From positions 1 to 12,970 of the forward strand of contig DAOVJZ010000017.1 of the NCBI GenBank assembly GCA_030632035.1: a stretch of DNA of 12,970 nucleotides, written 5' to 3'. A model generated the notes under the pieces. It ran no database searches, had not been told where the DNA came from, and worked only from the letters and a program-made list of their open reading frames with translations. Shown piece by piece: positions 7,145 through 12,970 of the stretch. This stretch comes from Granulosicoccaceae bacterium. GTDB lineage: Bacteria > Pseudomonadota > Gammaproteobacteria > DAOVJZ01. Position numbers and translations under genes: made by a program. Position 1 is the first letter of the stretch, and each line of letters starts with the position of its first letter.

Positions 7145-8056
7145 ATGATACGGCAAAGAACTCTAAAAAATATTATCAGGGCAACCGGCGTTGGACTGCA
7201 TACTGGTGAAAAAATTTATCTAACACTGAGACCTGCTTCGGTTGATACCGGGATCGTGTTTCGTCGTGTAGATTTAGATCCACCTGTTGATATTCCTGCG
7301 CGTGCAGAGAATGTTGGGGACACACGTCTTTCCAGTACATTGGTAAAAGATGATGTGCGCATTTCAACAGTTGAGCATTTGCTTTCTGCTTTAGCGGGAT
7401 TAGGTATTGATAACGCCTATGTTGATTTAAGCGCAGCTGAAGTACCTATCATGGATGGCAGTGCGGGTCCGTTTGTCTTTTTGCTTCAGTCTGCTGGTAT
7501 CGAAGAACAAAACACCCCCAAACGTTTTATTCGCATCAAACGTCCGGTCATTGTTGAAGATGGTGACAAGTGGGCACGTTTTGATCCGTTTGAAGGATTT
7601 AAAGTTTCATTTGCGATTGATTTTGATCATCCTGCATTCAAGGGACGCAAACAGGAGTCTGTTATTGATTTCTCAACCACCTCTTTTGTGAAGGAAGTCA
7701 GTCGTGCCCGTACATTTGGTTTTATGCGGGAAATAGAGTATTTACGTGAAAAGAGCCTGGCTCTTGGGGGGAGTCTTGATAATGCGATTGTGGTTGATGA
7801 CTATCGCGTTCTCAATGAAGATGGTTTGCGTTACGAAGATGAATTTGTAAAACATAAAGTACTTGATGCAATTGGTGATCTTTATCTTCTAGGATATAGT
7901 TTGATCGGCGCATTCAACGGTTACAAGTCGGGTCATGCATTAAACAATGAATTGTTACGTGCGTTGATGGCTGAAGAAGATGCATGGGAACTTGTTACAT
8001 TCGATGATCCCGCCGACGCACCTATCATGTACATGCAGCCTACTCCCGCCACTTGA
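7145..8056 (+). CDS. lpxC: UDP-3-O-acyl-N-acetylglucosamine deacetylase LpxC
   Basis: LpxC is the zinc deacetylase of the committed step of lipid A synthesis in the cytoplasm. The 303-aa product (E. coli 305) begins MIRQRTLKN, matching the family N-terminus, so ATG 7145 is secure. The zinc ligand and catalytic region VRISTVEHLLSALAGLG places His78 and Glu77. HKVLDAIGD gives His237 and Asp241, and SGHALNN gives the catalytic His264. EVPIMDGSAGPFV and RARTFGFMREIEYL are also typical. No Shine-Dalgarno sequence is visible before the ATG (the upstream bases are AATAGATTATA), and the predicted promoter would leave almost no leader. The C-terminus, MYMQPTPAT, lacks the LA/VLA-type tail that marks E. 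coli LpxC for FtsH, so control may lie more at transcription or translation. It follows ftsZ, as in E. coli and Pseudomonas. Confidence 0.98.
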   Translation: MIRQRTLKNIIRATGVGLHTGEKIYLTLRPASVDTGIVFRRVDLDPPVDIPARAENVGDTRLSSTLVKDDVRISTVEHLLSALAGLGIDNAYVDLSAAEVPIMDGSAGPFVFLLQSAGIEEQNTPKRFIRIKRPVIVEDGDKWARFDPFEGFKVSFAIDFDHPAFKGRKQESVIDFSTTSFVKEVSRARTFGFMREIEYLREKSLALGGSLDNAIVVDDYRVLNEDGLRYEDEFVKHKVLDAIGDLYLLGYSLIGAFNGYKSGHALNNELLRALMAEEDAWELVTFDDPADAPIMYMQPTPAT

Positions 8057-8080
8057 GCAACTTTTGCTCTTTCATGAAAG
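8055..8080 (+). terminator. Hairpins between convergent lpxC and dciA
   Basis: GAGCAA 8055-8060 and TTGCTC 8064-8069 form a 6-bp stem with a 3-base loop right at the lpxC stop, followed by TTT. It abuts a perfect 12-base palindrome, CTTTCATGAAAG (8069-8080). The 40-bp convergent gap is where a terminator is expected. The stem and T-run are short, so this is a weak intrinsic terminator at best. Confidence 0.42.
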
Positions 8081-8096
8081 ACTAACAATCAGTAAA

Positions 8097-8552
8097 TTAT
8101 TTTTTATCAGGTGCAATACGTTTTGATAAACGAAGTAATGATGACTTTAGTTCACTATTACTGATATCATCAGCAACACCTTCGAGTAATTGTGCAGTTG
8201 AGGGTGAAAGATATTGTGGTTTTGAAATATTTTCATGAGTGGTTTCGGTTTTGGTATCAGGAACTACTTTGATCTGGATATTTGTAACGGGCGTTGAAGT
8301 ATTTTTTAAGGCGTTGATCAGTGCCGGGATCTGGAAGCGCAGTTTGGCAACCCAGACAGGTGAAGCAGTTTGCAAGACCAGTGTCTGATCACGCAGATTG
8401 GCGACCGTACAATGTTCGCCACAGGCGGTATCCAGAAGGGAACGGATTTTGGTAGTAAGTCGTTTCAGTTTTTTTGCATGAATGGATATTTCACGCAGAT
8501 TGGCTGAGTCGGCACCAGATAATAGGGAATTCAAAGAGTTATGTGATGTCAT
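8097..8552 (-). CDS. dciA: DUF721 / DciA-family protein, predicted replicative helicase loader
   Basis: The 151-aa product carries the DUF721 core: CTVANLRDQTLVLQTASPVW (residues about 48-67) runs into VAKLRFQIPALINALKN, matching the family pattern of a KH-like domain with LVL, S.W...LR and L..L motifs. DciA proteins bind DnaB and help load it in bacteria lacking phage-type loaders such as DnaC; that role is family knowledge, not visible here. The C-terminal part, after about residue 95, is polar and probably disordered before a last helical segment ending RIAPDKK. The gene is on the opposite strand to everything around it, convergent with lpxC and divergent from the M23 gene. DUF721 genes are known in this position in Pseudomonas-like genomes. 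No clear ribosome site precedes ATG 8552 (upstream bases on its strand are ATTACTTAAACGA), and I could not place a promoter. Confidence 0.82.
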   Translation of the reverse strand: MTSHNSLNSLLSGADSANLREISIHAKKLKRLTTKIRSLLDTACGEHCTVANLRDQTLVLQTASPVWVAKLRFQIPALINALKNTSTPVTNIQIKVVPDTKTETTHENISKPQYLSPSTAQLLEGVADDISNSELKSSLLRLSKRIAPDKK

Positions 8553-8612
8553 TCGTTTAAGTAATATATAGAATGGTCCGCTACAATTAATACTAACAGA
8601 AAAAATTCAAGA

Positions 8613-8636
8613 GTATATTAGAAGACACTAATATAC
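8613..8636. promoter_or_regulatory. Perfect 9-bp inverted repeat in the dciA/M23 divergent region
   Basis: GTATATTAG 8613-8621 and CTAATATAC 8628-8636 are exact reverse complements around the 6-base spacer AAGACA. The 24-bp dyad lies 60 bases before dciA's start codon and 25 before the M23 ATG. It could bind a dimeric repressor or form a 5'-leader hairpin just ahead of the M23 ribosome site (AGGGG 8637-8641). A weak promoter (TTCAAG 8606-8611, TAATAT 8629-8634, 17-base spacing) would overlap it. The symmetry is certain; the function is inferred. Confidence 0.5.
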
Positions 8637-8661
8637 AGGGGATTTGAGGATACAGAGGCCG

Positions 8662-9582
8662 ATGGTCAATATACTGCTGGTAACTAAGGTTTTCGGTAAG
8701 ACGGGTAATTTCCATATTAGCCGCAATGGTCTTATCGCATTGTTTTTACTGGTTTTAGTTACTGTTCCTGCCATTGTGGGTATCACCAGTTACCGTATAG
8801 GGCTTGTAAATCACCCTGATGGTCTGGCAGGCACGTTCATGAGTGAGTTAGATATCCAGAAGGATTCCATCGAAACCGCCATCCGTGACGCCAATGAGAA
8901 CTTGTCTGCTCTTTCCCAAAGATTAGGTACTATGCAGTCCCATATCATCCGTCTGGATGCCCTTGGTCAGCGTTTAACTAAAATGGCCGATCTGGAAAAA
9001 GGTGAATTCAATTTCGAGCACACACCGGCACAAGGTGGTCCAGGCAAGAATACAAAAACAGAACCTGCCAAGTTAGAGGATTTTATTGACAGTATGCGGG
9101 CTCTTTCGGAGCAGATCGAGGATCGTTCCAAACAATTGGCAGTTCTGGAAACTATGATGATGACGCGTAACCTGCAAGACGAAATCCTGCCAGCAGGTCG
9201 CCCTATCAAGGGTGGATGGATTTCTTCCTATTTTGGCTGGCGCACTAACCCATTTGGTAAGGGGCGTGAGCATCACGATGGTATGGATTTTGCGGGTAAA
9301 GACGGCTCCGATGTATCAGTCGTCGCTGCTGGTGTCGTAACCTGGGCTAGCAAGCGCTATGGTTACGGTAATCTGGTCGAGGTAAATCATGGTAATGGTT
9401 ATGCCACACGCTATGGTCACAACAAGAAAATTCTGGTCAAGGTAGGTCAGACAGTGAAGAAGGGTGACGTGCTGTCAAAAATGGGTAGTACAGGTCGTTC
9501 TACCGGTCCGCATGTACATTTTGAAGTATTGCGTCACGGACGTACTGTAAATCCTGATAAATATATTCAGGCCTCACGTTAA
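8662..9582 (+). CDS. Membrane-anchored M23 family peptidase (LytM-type endopeptidase)
   Basis: The 306-aa product has an N-terminal membrane anchor (about residues 24-46, GLIALFLLVLVTVPAIVGI) and a periplasmic, probably coiled-coil region with spaced leucines (about 60-150). A C-terminal M23 domain starts near residue 188 (GGWISSYFGWRTNPFG). All expected zinc and catalytic residues are present: His205 and Asp209 in HDGMD, His253 in YGHN, and His284 and His286 in HVHFEV. It is therefore predicted to be an active glycyl or D-Ala-meso-Dap endopeptidase, not a degenerate EnvC/NlpD-like activator, though substrate and role are inferred. I chose ATG 8662, giving MVNILLVTKVFG, which resembles the start of Pseudomonas homologues next to secA. 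A TTG at 8644 in the same frame lies too close to AGGGG 8637-8641, while GAGGA 8646-8650 suits the ATG. Confidence 0.88.
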   Translation: MVNILLVTKVFGKTGNFHISRNGLIALFLLVLVTVPAIVGITSYRIGLVNHPDGLAGTFMSELDIQKDSIETAIRDANENLSALSQRLGTMQSHIIRLDALGQRLTKMADLEKGEFNFEHTPAQGGPGKNTKTEPAKLEDFIDSMRALSEQIEDRSKQLAVLETMMMTRNLQDEILPAGRPIKGGWISSYFGWRTNPFGKGREHHDGMDFAGKDGSDVSVVAAGVVTWASKRYGYGNLVEVNHGNGYATRYGHNKKILVKVGQTVKKGDVLSKMGSTGRSTGPHVHFEVLRHGRTVNPDKYIQASR

Positions 9583-9654
9583 TCCTGTTATTCCTGAATT
9601 CACTTTCTTTCAGTTTCAGCCCGATTTTTCCACCGAAACCATACGGTTTTGCGC

Positions 9655-9660
9655 TATTAT
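9655..9660 (+). promoter_or_regulatory. Possible -10 element for secA
   Basis: TATTAT matches five of six bases of a -10 hexamer, but no convincing -35 lies 16-18 bases upstream. The site is also the centre of a short inverted repeat, CGCTA 9652-9656 with TAGCG 9661-9665, followed by TTTT. This may be a promoter core, a weak hairpin, or neither. secA may also be read from the M23 gene upstream, since no clear terminator intervenes. Confidence 0.25.
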
Positions 9661-9691
9661 TAGCGTTTTGTATTCCACGTAAGGATATTCC

Positions 9692-12409
9692 ATGGTTAGC
9701 GCGTTAATTCGCAAGGTGTTTGGCAGTCGTAATGAGCGCATTCTTAAGCGCTACAGAAAGACCGTAGAGCAAATCAACAGCCTTGAGCCGTCCCTGACGG
9801 GACTTTCCGATGAGCAACTCAGTGCAAAGACAGATGAGTTTCGTCAGCGTCTGAAGAGCGGTGAGAGCCTTGAATCGATATTACCCGAAGCCTTTGCCAC
9901 TGTGCGTGAAGCCGCCCTGCGTGTGCTTGAAATGCGGCACTTTGATGTCCAGCTTATTGGTGGAATGGTGCTTAACGATGGCAAGATTGCTGAAATGCGT
10001 ACCGGTGAAGGTAAAACACTGGTTGCTACATTGTCCGCCTATCTTAATGCCCTGCCGGGTACATCTGTTCATGTCATTACCGTAAACGATTATCTGGCTA
10101 AACGTGATTCCGAGTGGATGGGCAAGCTTTACAGCTTCCTTGGTATGAGCACGGGTGTGATTTTATCTGGCCAGTCACCAGAAGAGAAAAAGGCTGCCTA
10201 CGAAGCCGATATTACTTACGGTACTAATAACGAATTTGGTTTTGACTATTTGCGCGACAATATGGCGTTTGCCGCCAGTGATCGTATGCAACGTGGTTTA
10301 AATTTTGCCGTCGTGGATGAAGTGGATTCTATCCTGATTGATGAGGCACGTACGCCGCTGATTATTTCCGGACCTGTTGATGGCAGTTCCGAGCTGTATC
10401 ACCAAATCAATAATATAATCCCGGAACTGAAAAAGCAGGAAGGGGAACCAAAAAAGGACGGGGAAGAAGAAGGCGATGGTGATTTCACTGTTGATGAGAA
10501 AGGCCGTCAGGTTTATCTGACTGAAGCCGGTCATGAACATTGTGAGGAACTGTTATTCAAGGCCGGGTTAATTGGCGAAGGTGAAAGCCTTTATGATGCG
10601 GCCAATATAAATTTAATGCACCACCTGAATGCGGGATTGCGTGCGCATGCCCTGTTTGAAATAGACGTGCACTACATAGTACAGAACAACGAGATTGTGA
10701 TCGTTGACGAGTTCACTGGCCGTACTATGCCGGGCAGACGTTGGTCAGAAGGATTGCATCAAGCGATTGAGGCCAAGGAGGGTGTCACTATCCAGCAGGA
10801 AAACCAGACGCTGGCCTCTATCACTTTCCAGAACTATTTCCGTATGTACAACAAGCTGTCGGGCATGACCGGTACGGCCGATACCGAGGCATTTGAATTC
10901 CAGCAGATTTATGGTCTTGAAGTAGTCGTGATCCCGACACATCAGGATATGATTCGCGATGATGCCATTGATCTGGTTTATCTCACTGCGCCGGAAAAAT
11001 TCAAAGCAATCACCGAAGATATCAAAGACTGCCAGCAAAAGGGACAGCCTGTGCTGGTGGGTACGGCATCGATTGAAGTGTCTGAATATATTTCAAAACT
11101 TCTGAATAAAGACAAGATCAAACATGAAGTGCTGAATGCGAAACAGCATGAGCGTGAAGCCGATATCATTGCCCAGGCGGGTGCACCGGGGTCGGTGACT
11201 ATTGCAACCAATATGGCAGGTCGTGGTACTGATATTGTATTAGGCGGTAATGTAGAAAGCGAAATTATCGCGCTAGACAATCCTGATGAAGTCACTGTTT
11301 CGCGTCTGCGGACTGAGTGGAAAAAAATCCATGACAAGGTGCTGGAGGCCGGTGGTTTGCATGTGATTGGTACCGAGCGTCATGAGTCACGCCGTATCGA
11401 TAACCAGTTGCGTGGTCGTTCTGGTCGTCAGGGTGATCCAGGCTCTACGCGTTTTTATCTTTCCATGGAAGATAACCTGATGCGTATTTTTGCATCAGAA
11501 AAAATTTCGGGATTGATGCAAAAACTGGGTATGGAAGAGGGTGAAGCAATTGAGCACCCGTGGGTGACCAAGGCAATTGAAAATGCCCAGCGCAAGGTGG
11601 AAGGCCATAACTTTGATATTCGCAAACAATTACTCGAATTCGACGATGTCTCCAATGACCAGCGCAAGGTCGTGTATGAACAACGTAACGATTTGATGGA
11701 TACGGATAATATTTCTGACAGTGTTCAGGCCATTCGTGACGATGTTGTGAGTAGTGTGATTAGCAATTTTATCCCGCCTGAAAGTCTGGAAGAGCAGTGG
11801 GATGTGCCTGGTCTGGAAGAAGCCATTGATGGCGAATTTGGTCAGAAAATGGAGATACAGGATTGGTTGGCAAAAGATGATTCATTACACGGAGAGAATT
11901 TACGTGAACGTATTTTGCAGTCACTGGAAGACGCCTATAAAGAAAAAGAACAGCAGGCTGGAATCGAAGTGGTTCGTCATTTCGAAAAGGCCGTCATGTT
12001 GCAGGTGCTCGATAGCCAGTGGAAAGATCATCTGGCTGCAATGGATCACCTGCGTCAGGGTATTGGCCTGCGTGGTTATGCCCAGAAGAATCCAAAACAG
12101 GAATACAAACGTGAAGCCTTTGAGATGTTTGGCGAGTTACTCGATCGCATCAAATATGAAGTCATTACGATTGTTTCCAAGGTACAGGTCAAAGCCGAGG
12201 AAGATGTACAGGCTATTGATGAGCAACGCCGAGCCAGCAGCAACATGCAGTTCCAGCATGCCGATGCCAGCGCCATGGGCCAACAGGAAGAATCAGATGA
12301 GGGTGAACACACTCCATTTGTGCGTGAAGGCCGCAAGGTCGGTCGTAACGAACCTTGTCCCTGTGGTTCAGGTAAAAAATATAAACAGTGTCACGGCAAG
12401 TTGAGCTGA
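9692..12409 (+). CDS. secA: Preprotein translocase ATPase SecA
   Basis: SecA is the motor that drives unfolded preproteins through SecYEG. The 905-aa product (E. coli 901) is full length. Walker A is MRTGEGKT, with Lys108. The DEAD-type motif VVDEVDSILIDEARTPL places Asp209-Glu210. The preprotein-binding domain follows, with an acidic, lysine-rich loop near 250-265. MTGTADTEAFEFQQIYGLEV then leads into NBD2, with motif V NMAGRGTDIVLGGN and motif VI GRSGRQGDPGSTRFYLSMED. The scaffold and wing domains follow, and the two-helix finger region contains QVLDSQWKDHLAAMDHLRQG. A polar linker ends in the zinc-binding tail, with Cys889, Cys891, Cys900 and His901, that binds SecB and phospholipid. AAGGA 9681-9685 lies 6 bases before ATG 9692. 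No secM-like secretion monitor precedes it. Confidence 0.99.
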   Translation: MVSALIRKVFGSRNERILKRYRKTVEQINSLEPSLTGLSDEQLSAKTDEFRQRLKSGESLESILPEAFATVREAALRVLEMRHFDVQLIGGMVLNDGKIAEMRTGEGKTLVATLSAYLNALPGTSVHVITVNDYLAKRDSEWMGKLYSFLGMSTGVILSGQSPEEKKAAYEADITYGTNNEFGFDYLRDNMAFAASDRMQRGLNFAVVDEVDSILIDEARTPLIISGPVDGSSELYHQINNIIPELKKQEGEPKKDGEEEGDGDFTVDEKGRQVYLTEAGHEHCEELLFKAGLIGEGESLYDAANINLMHHLNAGLRAHALFEIDVHYIVQNNEIVIVDEFTGRTMPGRRWSEGLHQAIEAKEGVTIQQENQTLASITFQNYFRMYNKLSGMTGTADTEAFEFQQIYGLEVVVIPTHQDMIRDDAIDLVYLTAPEKFKAITEDIKDCQQKGQPVLVGTASIEVSEYISKLLNKDKIKHEVLNAKQHEREADIIAQAGAPGSVTIATNMAGRGTDIVLGGNVESEIIALDNPDEVTVSRLRTEWKKIHDKVLEAGGLHVIGTERHESRRIDNQLRGRSGRQGDPGSTRFYLSMEDNLMRIFASEKISGLMQKLGMEEGEAIEHPWVTKAIENAQRKVEGHNFDIRKQLLEFDDVSNDQRKVVYEQRNDLMDTDNISDSVQAIRDDVVSSVISNFIPPESLEEQWDVPGLEEAIDGEFGQKMEIQDWLAKDDSLHGENLRERILQSLEDAYKEKEQQAGIEVVRHFEKAVMLQVLDSQWKDHLAAMDHLRQGIGLRGYAQKNPKQEYKREAFEMFGELLDRIKYEVITIVSKVQVKAEEDVQAIDEQRRASSNMQFQHADASAMGQQEESDEGEHTPFVREGRKVGRNEPCPCGSGKKYKQCHGKLS

Positions 12410-12429
12410 TTCTCCAAGTCATTCTTAAC

Positions 12430-12444
12430 CGCCAGGACGCCAGG
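12430..12444 (+). repeat. Short tandem octamer repeat downstream of secA
   Basis: CGCCAGG occurs twice at 8-base period (12430-12436 and 12438-12444) in the context TTAACCGCCAGGACGCCAGG. This resembles the ACCGCCAAGACGCCAAG type repeats that I recall from intergenic regions of many environmental bacteria. Here it would be a short, degenerate copy. No function is known to me. Confidence 0.5.
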
Positions 12445-12462
12445 GATTATTGGGTTGCAGGG

Positions 12463-12490
12463 TCGAATTCATTTAACCATGATCTATAAT
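12463..12490 (+). promoter_or_regulatory. Candidate argJ promoter
   Basis: A perfect -10 hexamer TATAAT (12485-12490) lies 35 bases before the argJ ATG. The best -35 at 16-base spacing is TCGAAT (12463-12468), only three of six. Transcription would start near 12497, leaving a leader of about 29 bases that contains the argJ ribosome site. No ARG-box-like operator is obvious. Confidence 0.5.
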
Positions 12491-12525
12491 CAAGCTTGTT
12501 TTGGCTTATTCACCGGGACGAAAAA

Positions 12526-12970
12526 ATGGCGATAGGTTATTCAGGACTACCTACTATGTATCCAGTTGCAGGTGTGCGACTGGGGACAGCCTGTGCAGGT
12601 ATCAAAAAACCGAATCATCGTGACTTAGTCATTATTGAACTGGCTGAAGGGAGCCAGTGTACAGGTGTGTTCACCCGTAATGCCTTTTGTGCCGCACCAG
12701 TAATTGTGGCCAAGCAGCATCTAGCTTTGGCAACCCCACGTTATTTTGTAATCAATACCGGTAATGCCAATGCCGGAACCGGTGAACAGGGCTTGCATGA
12801 TGCCCGCCAAACCTGTGAAACCTTGTCAGATGAAGTCACTTGTTTTGCAAATGAAATTCTGCCGTTTTCTACCGGTGTCATTGGTGAAAATCTGAATATG
12901 GATGCACTCTTGTCAGGGTTGCCTGCAGGTATATCTGCATTGAGTGAAAAGGGTTGGGATGATGCCGCTA
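12526..12970 (+). CDS. argJ: Glutamate N-acetyltransferase / amino-acid acetyltransferase ArgJ, N-terminal part
   Basis: ArgJ moves the acetyl group from N-acetylornithine to glutamate, recycling it in arginine synthesis; many forms also use acetyl-CoA. The frame is open from ATG 12526 to the window edge (148 codons) and so is truncated only by the window. Recognisable family blocks are YPVAGVRLGTACAGIKKP near the start, ELAEGSQCTGVFTRNAFCAAP, FVINTGNANAGTGEQGL, and LPFSTGVIGE, whose Thr-Gly pair forms the oxyanion hole in the family. The catalytic threonine, where the precursor self-cleaves into two subunits, lies further downstream and is not in the window. GGGA 12515-12518 precedes the ATG by 7 bases. 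secA-argJ adjacency is also known in Pseudomonas. Confidence 0.95.
   Translation, partial: MAIGYSGLPTMYPVAGVRLGTACAGIKKPNHRDLVIIELAEGSQCTGVFTRNAFCAAPVIVAKQHLALATPRYFVINTGNANAGTGEQGLHDARQTCETLSDEVTCFANEILPFSTGVIGENLNMDALLSGLPAGISALSEKGWDDAA

Noticed and set aside
7141..7146. TATAAT overlapping the lpxC start codon as a -10 element
   Set aside because: Transcription from it would start inside lpxC, and no -35 lies at the right distance. The TTGACA/TAAAAT pair just upstream is better.
6956..7156. 66-codon minus-strand frame in the ftsZ-lpxC spacer
   Set aside because: It begins inside lpxC, runs across the lpxC promoter and hairpins, and has no recognisable protein features or ribosome site. 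An open frame of this size is expected by chance.
8644..8661. TTG 8644 as the M23 gene start
   Set aside because: It is only two bases after AGGGG. The ATG at 8662 gives an N-terminus more like homologues.
10430..10490. Acidic, lysine-rich stretch in SecA as an unusual insertion
   Set aside because: SecA proteins vary in length and charge in this loop of the preprotein-binding domain, and total length is normal at 905 aa.
11802..12404. 200-codon plus-strand frame within secA
   Set aside because: It lies in another frame of the well-conserved SecA C-terminal half, and its composition looks like a shifted reading of SecA. It has no family resemblance.
1..12970. CRISPR arrays, insertion sequences, tRNA or rRNA genes, phage genes
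   Set aside because: I saw no regularly spaced repeats, transposase motifs, tRNA-like cloverleaf with CCA-end context, or rRNA signatures. Coding density is fully explained by core genes.

Overview
The window is a stretch of the division and cell wall (dcw) cluster of a gammaproteobacterium, continuing through lpxC, a DciA-type (DUF721) gene, an M23 peptidase gene and secA into argJ. The protein sequences resemble E. coli and Pseudomonas homologues throughout. The order murG-murC-murB-ddl-ftsQ-ftsA-ftsZ-lpxC-dciA-M23-secA-argJ combines the classical dcw order with the lpxC/DUF721/M23/secA/argJ neighbourhood known from Pseudomonas-like bacteria. It differs from E. coli in having murB inside the cluster, a DUF721 gene, and no secM. 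Base composition is moderate. Nothing suggests phage, plasmid or recent transfer. The species cannot be named from this window.

Layout. Positions 1-57 are the end of murG. From 54 to 6890, murC, murB, ddl, ftsQ, ftsA and ftsZ run in one direction with overlaps or very short gaps. The exceptions are a 169-bp spacer between murB and ddl and a 60-bp spacer before ftsZ. A 254-bp G/C-run-rich spacer (6891-7144) then precedes lpxC, with a near-consensus promoter ending only about 12 bases before the lpxC start codon. lpxC (7145-8056) converges with dciA (8097-8552, minus strand). A divergent intergenic region (8553-8661) separates dciA from the M23 gene (8662-9582). secA (9692-12409) follows after 109 bp. 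The first 148 codons of argJ close the window.

The genes act together in envelope growth. MurC, MurB and Ddl make peptidoglycan precursors, MurG makes lipid II, and FtsQ, FtsA and FtsZ build the division ring. LpxC commits the cell to lipid A, the M23 enzyme probably remodels peptidoglycan, and SecA drives protein export. DciA (replicative helicase loading) and ArgJ (arginine synthesis) are neighbours from other pathways.

The genes themselves are ordinary core genes. The less expected signals lie between them: (i) an 81-base imperfect palindrome with a 23-bp stem in the murB-ddl gap; (ii) a 57-codon reading frame that fills the same gap and overlaps the murB stop and the ddl start; (iii) a strong predicted lpxC promoter that would give an almost leaderless mRNA, with no visible Shine-Dalgarno sequence; (iv) an inverted repeat whose right arm lies inside that promoter; and (v) a perfect 9-bp dyad in the dciA/M23 divergent region. 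I see no convincing wholly new multi-gene system.
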